Below are positions 5,485 to 10,270 of a DNA stretch of 10,270 bases, piece after piece; the first letter of the stretch is position 1; every line of letters starts with the position of its first letter. The position numbers and the translations under genes are program-made. The DNA comes from Chloroflexota bacterium. Its GTDB lineage: Bacteria > Chloroflexota > Anaerolineae > Promineifilales > Promineifilaceae. The DNA lies in assembly GCA_024223125.1 (NCBI GenBank), contig JAAEOP010000492.1, positions 1-10,270 on the forward strand. The letters run 5' to 3'. Below the pieces are notes generated by a model. It did no database searches. It saw only the letters and a list, made by a program, of their open reading frames with translations, and was not told the origin of the DNA.

Positions 5485-6306
5485 TCAGGTCTCAGATAGA
5501 TCATGATCTGGCAAACCACCAGCCACCGGTTTGGGGATAAGGTCCCGGTAGCTGTGGGCATGGGGTTTTTGCTGCACAAAAATCATGCCATTTTTGCGGA
5601 TGACCATCATCTCTCCCTGATAGGTTTTGCTTAAAACGACTTCCGTTAGCACAGTTTCCGGCGTTCCCTGAGCCACAATACGCTGGTTCAGGCAAACAAT
5701 CCAGGGGATGTGGGCTGCGGCCATATTCAAATCATGGGTTGTCAGTAAAATTGTCATGCCTTGCTGGTTTAGATGCGCTAGCCAATGAAAGATGCTTTCG
5801 GAACTGCGCATATCTACGCCGGTTGTCGGTTCGTCTAACACCAATAGGTCTGGTTCGGCAATGAGGGCGCGAGCCAAAAAGACACGCTGCTGTTGGCCTC
5901 CGGAAAGATCGCGGATGTGATTGGGGGCCAAAGGAGCGATTTCTAATTGCTCTAAAACAGCCAGGGCACGTTTCCGTTCTGTTTTTCTAGGCCAGGGCCA
6001 ACGGCCGGATCGCTGCGTCAACCCCATCAAGACAACTTCTTCAACAGTGACGGGAAAGTTCCAATCTACTGTTTCTAATTGGGGTACATAGGCTACGCGC
6101 AAGGGGGGATTGCCACGGCAGTAGAGTTGACCGTGCGACGGCCGTAACAGTTGCAATATCAGCTTCAAAAAAGTTGTTTTGCCCGACCCACTTGGGCCAA
6201 CCAAAGCTGCAAACTGTCCGGCATGAAGATGAAAATCCACACGATCCAATACTTGCGTGGTTCCATACCCAAAGCTAAGTTCTCTAAGTTCGACAAGTGG
6301 TTTCAT
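5485..6306 (-). CDS. znuC: Metal (Zn/Mn) ABC transporter ATP-binding protein
   Basis: This cytoplasmic ATPase subunit powers the permease encoded next to it. All ABC motifs are intact: Walker A GPSGSGKTT (37-45), Q-loop VPQ (Q76) followed by the typical ZnuC/MntB stretch DWNFPVTVEEVVLMG, signature LSGGQ (134-138), Walker B LLVLDEP (154-160), D-loop and switch His191. After about residue 230 there is a tail of some 40 residues (KPHAHSYRDLIPKP...HDL) longer than the minimal ABC domain, with a few histidines that may be accessory. The gene starts 2 bp after the stop of the binding-protein gene and ends directly before the permease start, so the three form a tight operon. Confidence 0.93.
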   Translation of the reverse strand: MKPLVELRELSFGYGTTQVLDRVDFHLHAGQFAALVGPSGSGKTTFLKLILQLLRPSHGQLYCRGNPPLRVAYVPQLETVDWNFPVTVEEVVLMGLTQRSGRWPWPRKTERKRALAVLEQLEIAPLAPNHIRDLSGGQQQRVFLARALIAEPDLLVLDEPTTGVDMRSSESIFHWLAHLNQQGMTILLTTHDLNMAAAHIPWIVCLNQRIVAQGTPETVLTEVVLSKTYQGEMMVIRKNGMIFVQQKPHAHSYRDLIPKPVAGGLPDHDLSET

Positions 6307-6308
6307 TA

Positions 6309-7319
6309 TTATTGTGATTGATCAACGGCCGTATCCACACCCGTCACATTCCCACTATCTACACCATCCATCAGCGTGGGATCGCCGCCCAGCGCAGAAG
6401 CCATTATCTTCAAGTCATACACCATCAGACCAATGTAGGAATGATCTGCCGCCCCCGGTTCGCCTGGCAAATCATCATCTCGAAGCGTCGCCACATAGGA
6501 AACGCCAGCTTCACGTCCAATCTGATCCAGTACAGGCGAGGAGAAAACCTCAGAACCGAAAATGGCCGGGACTTCTTCTGCCCGTAACTGTTCAATCAGT
6601 CCCGCTACCTCCTGCGCTGATGGTTCAGAAAAATCGGCCGGTTGCACAGCTCCAATCACTGAAAATCCGTAACGGGGGGCAAAATAAGCAAAGGAGTCGT
6701 GGTAGGTTAACAGCTTGCGATTTTGGGCCGGGATGCTGGCGGCCGTCGCTTTAATAGCCTCATCTAGCGCCCCGATTTTACCGGCAAATGTATTGAAGTT
6801 TTGACGATAACTATCAGCATTGTCTGGATCACGCTCAATCAATTTGTCGCGTACAATTTCAGCATACCTGAGGGCATAAATAGGATTTGTCCACAAATGG
6901 GGGTTGGGATTTCCTGCTTCGGGGGGGAAAGAGAAGTCATAGACGTATTCAGCCGGTGAAATGGTTTGCTCACCCAAGATGATAATCTCACCCCCTTCTT
7001 TTAGGTTAGCCTCAGCCAGGCGCAAAGTGGGCAGTTCTAAATTGAGGCCATTGATGAATATCAGGTCGGCTGTTGTCAATTTAACAGCGTCGGATGGCGC
7101 CGGTTCAAAGGTATGGGAGTTGACCCCTTCGGGCACGATACTGCTGAGAGCAATATGATCGCCGCTGATATTGTAGATGATGTTGGCGAGGGGTGAAACG
7201 GTGGTGACGACTTGGGGGCGGCCGTCTGCTTCTGCGGCCGTCTCGTTATCGTTACAAGCTGTCAGCAGCAGGCTAAAAGCCACAACAGCAAATAAAATAT
7301 TTTGGTGCAAAGATTTCAT
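6309..7319 (-). CDS. znuA: Metal ABC transporter substrate-binding lipoprotein (ZnuA/TroA type)
   Basis: A cluster A-I (TroA/ZnuA/PsaA) solute-binding protein that captures the metal outside the membrane and delivers it to ZnuB. A signal peptide with lipobox LLTAC places the lipidated cysteine at residue 22. Probable ligands are His69 (NSHTFEP), His141 (NPHLWTNP), His207 (TYHDSFAYF) and an acidic residue in LRDDD (281-283); Glu257 is nearby. A His at the third position is typical of the zinc-type proteins (ZnuA, TroA), whereas Mn-type PsaA/MntC use Glu. The His/Asp-rich loop of E. coli ZnuA is absent, and the C-terminus (DGVDSGNVTGVDTAVD) is an unremarkable Asp-rich tail. AGGA lies 8 nt upstream of ATG 7319. 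The gene is 46 bp after the Fur-family gene and most likely in its transcript. Confidence 0.92.
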   Translation of the reverse strand: MKSLHQNILFAVVAFSLLLTACNDNETAAEADGRPQVVTTVSPLANIIYNISGDHIALSSIVPEGVNSHTFEPAPSDAVKLTTADLIFINGLNLELPTLRLAEANLKEGGEIIILGEQTISPAEYVYDFSFPPEAGNPNPHLWTNPIYALRYAEIVRDKLIERDPDNADSYRQNFNTFAGKIGALDEAIKATAASIPAQNRKLLTYHDSFAYFAPRYGFSVIGAVQPADFSEPSAQEVAGLIEQLRAEEVPAIFGSEVFSSPVLDQIGREAGVSYVATLRDDDLPGEPGAADHSYIGLMVYDLKIMASALGGDPTLMDGVDSGNVTGVDTAVDQSQ

Positions 7320-7365
7320 GTCACATTCCTGACTATATTAGCAAAGGACATAACCTAACATTTAT

Positions 7366-7809
7366 TCACCATGACACTTTGTCGCCATGCCGGCATTGAG
7401 CGCAAAAACCAAAAAAAGAAATGTGGTTCATATCAATGGTGAAATCGTAGTCCGTTTCCATTTGGCTATAAAATTGATTTAACATCGTATGCGGAATTTC
7501 GATACTGTCTCCACATTGTTGGCAGACAAGATGATGGTGTGGCTTTTTGCCGGCAAGCTCGTACCGGAAACGGCCGTCTCTCAGTTGTGTCACTGTAATA
7601 ATGCGCTGTTCACTCAAGAAATGGAGTGTTCGATATACTGTGGCTCGGTTTAATGAAGGGGTAATGGTTTTGACTTGCTCATAAACTTCTTCCGGCGTTA
7701 CATGCCCGCCCAGAACACAGATCGCATCCAATATCAATTGGCGTTGGGGCGTAACCCGATAACCTGCTTGCCTTAGTTGGCTGGCTATAGCCGTCATATC
7801 ATGGCTCAT
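7366..7809 (-). CDS. zur: Fur-family metalloregulator, probably Zur
   Basis: This 147-residue repressor of the Fur family has an N-terminal winged helix (GYRVTPQRQLILDAI and RATVYRTLHFLSEQRII, the recognition helix) and a C-terminal dimerisation domain. KPHHHLVCQQCG and FCAQCR supply the two CxxC pairs of the structural zinc site, and HHH plus later His/Glu/Asp residues supply regulatory metal ligands. Being the first gene before the ABC importer genes, it is most simply Zur, repressing uptake when zinc is sufficient. Other Fur-family specificities (Mn, Ni, Fe) cannot be excluded from sequence. A perfect inverted repeat 12 bp upstream of its start suggests autoregulation together with the downstream genes. 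The ribosome binding site is weak (AGAG). Confidence 0.88.
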   Translation of the reverse strand: MSHDMTAIASQLRQAGYRVTPQRQLILDAICVLGGHVTPEEVYEQVKTITPSLNRATVYRTLHFLSEQRIITVTQLRDGRFRYELAGKKPHHHLVCQQCGDSIEIPHTMLNQFYSQMETDYDFTIDMNHISFFGFCAQCRHGDKVSW

Positions 7810-7821
7810 AACAAAATCTCT

Positions 7822-7843
7822 TTATTGCAATTGTTTGCAATAA
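7822..7843. promoter_or_regulatory. Candidate Fur-family (Zur) operator: perfect 9-4-9 inverted repeat
   Basis: TTATTGCAA (7822-7830) and TTGCAATAA (7835-7843) are exact reverse complements with a 4-bp centre. The site starts 12 bp upstream of the Fur-family start codon and just downstream of the candidate -10 box, covering the expected transcription start. Fur-family proteins bind A/T-rich palindromes of this size. The TTGCAA-N4-TTGCAA core is similar in form to the TTGCAA-N5-TTGCAA box of the nickel regulator Nur. The regulator is inferred from position. Confidence 0.6.
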
Positions 7844-7853
7844 CAAGAATGAA

Positions 7854-7882
7854 AGTATAGCTGGCCTGACTACATTCAGCAA
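7854..7882 (-). promoter_or_regulatory. Candidate promoter of the zur-znu operon
   Basis: On the minus strand, TTGCTG (7882-7877) and TATACT (7859-7854) are 17 bp apart. The -10 box matches consensus at 5 of 6 positions and the -35 box at TTG only. Transcription would start near 7847, so the inverted repeat at 7822-7843 would sit where a repressor blocks initiation. Confidence 0.45.
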
Positions 7883-7994
7883 GATGTAATGATGCTGTAC
7901 AAAAATCCTGATTTGTCTTGTGCGAGTTGCCTCTATAAAAAGAGTTGCCGATCAGTTTACCGTTGGATATACTGATTCCCTGTCCAAGAAATGC

Positions 7995-8897
7995 CTAATG
8001 AACAGCCAGCCGCGTTTCCGATGGTGGATAACCAAAAAATCGCTTATACTCACGGCTAAATTGTGCTGAGCTATTGTAGCCGACTGATAAACTGGCCTCA
8101 CTTGCAGTTTGCCCTTCATGAAGCAACGTTCGCGCCCGATGCAGCTTCAACGTTTTAGCATATTGCAAGGGGGTCGTGTGCATAACTTCTTTGAATGTAC
8201 GATGAAAACCAGACACACTCATATTAGAAACATGTGCCAACTTTTCAACTGATACCCCCATATCTAAATTGGTCTGAATATAATTAACAGCCCGTGCGAT
8301 CTCCTGAATTTGTCCCCGTTGCTCAAGATGGCGGCGAAGCTGACCAAAACCAACTTGCTCGTCACACAACAAGCGATAATAAATTTCATCCACAATCGGC
8401 TCACCCAAAATAGCAATATCGCGTGGGTTCTCCAGCGTTTGCAAAAGACGAATGACAGGATCGAGCAAATGATCGCTCATCGCCGCCATGTGGAATCCTT
8501 TTGCGCTTGATGATTCTATAGGGAACTGGGATGGGGTGAGTCTATCGAGTTTGAGCAACAAGTTGGCAATTCGGTCGAGATCGATTTCGATGCAGGCCAT
8601 CAAATACGGCTTATCCTTTGGCACCTCAGCCCTCTCAGCTTCCAACAGCATAGGCATAAACACCGCTAAATAATCACCTGCCTTATAATCATACGGCCGT
8701 CCCCCAATATGTAAACGCTTTTCTCCCTGTACCAAAATCAGCAAATACGCCGCGTACACTTCATGCTGACGCGGTTGCCCTTCACTACTACGAAACAAAA
8801 CCAAGTTGCTCAAAGAGGTTTGTGCCCCACCTTCTTCGGGGGTATGATGAGTAATTAATCTCCCTAATTCCTGCAATTTTTGGGTTGTTTTTTCCAT
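7995..8897 (-). CDS. AraC-family transcriptional regulator (AraC_N type)
   Basis: The 300-residue protein has an N-terminal cupin-like sensing domain of the AraC_N group (about 20-180, with LVQGEKRLHIGGRPYDYKAGDYLAV) and a C-terminal AraC/XylS DNA-binding domain with two helix-turn-helix motifs: SVEKLAHVSNMSVSGFHRTFKEV (about 216-238) and SEASLSVGYNSSAQFSREYKRFFG (about 266-289), ending in the family signature YPPSETR. The start ATG 8897 has AGGA very close to it (1 nt), so initiation is weakly supported. It is divergent from the FAD oxidoreductase gene over 187 bp. Regulators of this group often act on a divergent oxidoreductase gene, so that gene is the likely target. The ligand is unknown. 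Confidence 0.88.
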   Translation of the reverse strand: MEKTTQKLQELGRLITHHTPEEGGAQTSLSNLVLFRSSEGQPRQHEVYAAYLLILVQGEKRLHIGGRPYDYKAGDYLAVFMPMLLEAERAEVPKDKPYLMACIEIDLDRIANLLLKLDRLTPSQFPIESSSAKGFHMAAMSDHLLDPVIRLLQTLENPRDIAILGEPIVDEIYYRLLCDEQVGFGQLRRHLEQRGQIQEIARAVNYIQTNLDMGVSVEKLAHVSNMSVSGFHRTFKEVMHTTPLQYAKTLKLHRARTLLHEGQTASEASLSVGYNSSAQFSREYKRFFGYPPSETRLAVH

Positions 8898-9029
8898 ATC
8901 CTAATCGTAACAAAATAATGCGTCCAAGTATACCTATTTCTATACAACGTAGAGGATTGTGCAAAGAATATGCAGAATTATGTATTCAATAATCAACGGG
9001 AGCGGCGTACACTGCTTTATAAGAAATTG

Positions 9030-9056
9030 TTTCACTGGGTAAGCGCTCAAGTGAAA
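9030..9056. promoter_or_regulatory. Inverted repeat in the AraC/oxidoreductase divergent region
   Basis: TTTCACT (9030-9036) and AGTGAAA (9050-9056) are perfect reverse complements around a 13-bp spacer containing the palindrome AGCGCT. It lies 28 bp before the oxidoreductase start, next to weak promoter-like TATAAG (9018-9023) upstream. It could be an operator. AraC-family proteins more often use direct repeats, so the binding protein is uncertain. Confidence 0.4.
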
Positions 9057-9070
9057 TTACATAGCATTTA

Positions 9071-9076
9071 GAGGAG
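9071..9076 (+). promoter_or_regulatory. Strong ribosome binding site fixing a TTG start
   Basis: GAGGAG lies 8 nt before TTG 9085. No in-frame ATG or GTG lies nearby, and the N-terminal Rossmann motif begins within ten residues, so the TTG start is well supported. Confidence 0.75.
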
Positions 9077-9084
9077 AACTCATT

Positions 9085-10173
9085 TTGAAAAATCAAACAG
9101 ATATACTCATTATTGGTGGGGGTTTTGCAGGTGTGAGCGTTACTCAAAAATTGGCGAAGAGTGGTGTGGATGTGACGTTGGTCGATAGAAAGAATTATTT
9201 TGAAGTGACTTTTGCCACACTGCGTAACGTTGCCAACCCCAAACTACTAGGTAACACGCCACGTAAACTGTATCGTGATTTTCTCAACGGCACGTTCATT
9301 CAAGCTAGGGTTGAGTCTATGAATGATAAAGAGGCGAGGCTCACAAATGGGGAAACCATTTGTTTTAGCCGTGCGGTCATTGCATCAGGCAGTCGTTACC
9401 CCACATTGCCATTAGCAAAGTCGAATACCGCATTTAACTACAGCGAGCGCAACCAGGAAATGCTAGATGAACACAAATCTCTGGCATCAGCCAAATCAGT
9501 TCTGGTGATTGGTGGCGGCGTGGTAGGGGTCGAATTTGCGGGTGAAATCGCTAGCGCCTTCCCCGATAAAGACGTCACGCTAGCCCATGCAACCGGCACA
9601 TTGCTGGACAACTTTAAACTAAAGGCTCAACGCAAAGCGTTAGAGCAATTAACTGCGAAAGGGGTAAAGGTCAAATTCAACCGTCGGTTTGCGCAAGATG
9701 GCGATGTTTATCGGGATTCAAAGAGCAATGAAACGATGCGGCCAGACGTTGCTTATGTCTGTGTGGGGATGATTCCCAATACCGAATTTTTGCAAGCTGA
9801 GTTGCCAAATATTCTAGATGACAAAGGCTTGGTCAAAGTTGATGCCTTCATGAAAGTGGAAGGGTACGAGAACCTGTATTCACTAGGTGATTGTTCTACC
9901 CTTGATAGTCGTAAACATGGCTATCTTGCTGGTGTGCAGGGAGCTAATCTAGGTGACACTCTTCTAAAATCAGCCCAAGGGGAAACGATCAAACCTTATA
10001 ACAACTCACCAATAATGATAGTTACGACTACCGGAACAGATTCTGGGGTAGCAACTCTGCCGTTCTTTGGAATCACATCCACTCTGGGTTTTATTGTGAA
10101 CCTAAAACAAACAGATATGGGCATCAGCAATATGTATAAGACTTTTGGAACTGAACCAGACATGTTGGAGTAG
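9085..10173 (+). CDS. FAD-dependent NAD(P)H oxidoreductase (FSP1/AIFM2- and NDH-2-like)
   Basis: This 362-residue flavoprotein has two Rossmann dinucleotide-binding motifs. The FAD site is ILIIGGGFAGVSV (7-19) with the ribose-binding acidic residue at TLVDR, and the NAD(P)H site is VLVIGGGVVGVEFAGEI (139-155). The second FAD motif is YSLGDCS (265-271). There is no redox-active CxxxxC pair, so it is not a disulfide reductase. It most resembles apoptosis-inducing-factor-like proteins such as FSP1 and type II NADH dehydrogenases, which reduce quinones. The C-terminus carries a modest hydrophobic patch (TLPFFGITSTLGFIVNL) that might touch a membrane. It is divergent from an AraC regulator and followed after 2 bp by a probable LtrA gene. 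ACGGCCGT, frequent in the other genes here, does not occur in it. Confidence 0.87.
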   Translation: MKNQTDILIIGGGFAGVSVTQKLAKSGVDVTLVDRKNYFEVTFATLRNVANPKLLGNTPRKLYRDFLNGTFIQARVESMNDKEARLTNGETICFSRAVIASGSRYPTLPLAKSNTAFNYSERNQEMLDEHKSLASAKSVLVIGGGVVGVEFAGEIASAFPDKDVTLAHATGTLLDNFKLKAQRKALEQLTAKGVKVKFNRRFAQDGDVYRDSKSNETMRPDVAYVCVGMIPNTEFLQAELPNILDDKGLVKVDAFMKVEGYENLYSLGDCSTLDSRKHGYLAGVQGANLGDTLLKSAQGETIKPYNNSPIMIVTTTGTDSGVATLPFFGITSTLGFIVNLKQTDMGISNMYKTFGTEPDMLE

Positions 10174-10175
10174 AT

Positions 10176-10270
10176 ATGGAACTGCTAAGAAATAACTTTC
10201 GCGACTGGTGGCAATATCCACGAAAAGTGGAGGATCGATCTGTACACCGCTCAGTTGCATTTCTTGAGCT
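10176..10270 (+). CDS. Partial N-terminus of a probable LtrA-family membrane protein
   Basis: An ATG at 10176 follows GGAG (10167-10170) with a 5-nt gap and lies 2 bp after the oxidoreductase stop, so the two genes are probably translated from one mRNA. The 31 codons visible read MELLRNNFRDWWQYPRKVED then RSVHRSVAFLEL and run off the window. The R-x-V-x-FLEL pattern after a short basic N-terminus matches the beginning of the low temperature requirement A (LtrA, PF06772) family, in which LELF(Y/F)DLV leads into the first helix. The call rests on this short stretch only. Confidence 0.5.
   Translation, partial: MELLRNNFRDWWQYPRKVEDRSVHRSVAFLE

Noticed and set aside
6257..6754. 165-codon plus-strand ORF opposite the znuC/znuA junction
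   Set aside because: It is antisense to two clear genes, has low-complexity Pro/His/Ser content and no family features.
7924..7976. GAGTTGCC direct repeat (7924-7931, 7942-7949) and a 6-bp hairpin (7951-7956 with 7971-7976) as a terminator for the AraC gene
   Set aside because: The stem is short with a 14-nt loop and the T-run comes about nine bases later, so it falls short of a supported terminator.

Overview
This 10.3 kb window is ordinary bacterial chromosome with compact genes on both strands. The gene families and a mix of Shine-Dalgarno and non-ATG starts suggest a free-living bacterium. I would guess a Chloroflexi/Anaerolineae-type lineage, but that is an inference from gene style and repeat content. 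No rRNA, tRNA or CRISPR array is visible. A genome-style signature is the perfect palindromic octamer ACGGCCGT, which occurs 11 times between positions 661 and 8700 and never after that.

Layout. Positions 1-329 hold no convincing gene. They carry a nested palindromic element (48-159), a third long hairpin (156-208) and a possible gene remnant. Next come a membrane-anchored TlpA/ResA-like thioredoxin and a divergent Lgt-like membrane protein (+), separated by a degenerate 7-bp-period repeat (915-1012). A small unknown gene on the minus strand has its own terminator and is divergent from a family 4-like uracil-DNA glycosylase that has lost its Fe-S cysteines. A class I SAM methyltransferase follows, and an 11-bp-stem hairpin sits at the junction between the two.

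Positions 3745-7809 form a minus-strand metal-uptake locus read right to left: a Fur/Zur-family repressor, a TroA/ZnuA-type lipoprotein, a ZnuC-type ATPase, a ZnuB-type permease, then a membrane-anchored LamG/DUF1080-like protein. Upstream of the repressor, a promoter candidate is followed at once by a perfect 9-4-9 inverted repeat, a good candidate operator for autoregulation of the whole operon by zinc or a related metal.

Positions 7995-10270 hold an AraC-family regulator (-) divergent from an FSP1/NDH-2-like FAD oxidoreductase (+, TTG start with a strong ribosome binding site) and the first 31 codons of a probable LtrA-family membrane protein. This end looks like a separately acquired regulator-plus-target module.

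The best candidates for something undescribed are the 48-159 nested hairpin element, the heptad repeat, the palindromic octamer, and the TlpA/Lgt-like pair in which the Lgt-like protein lacks its usual catalytic residues.
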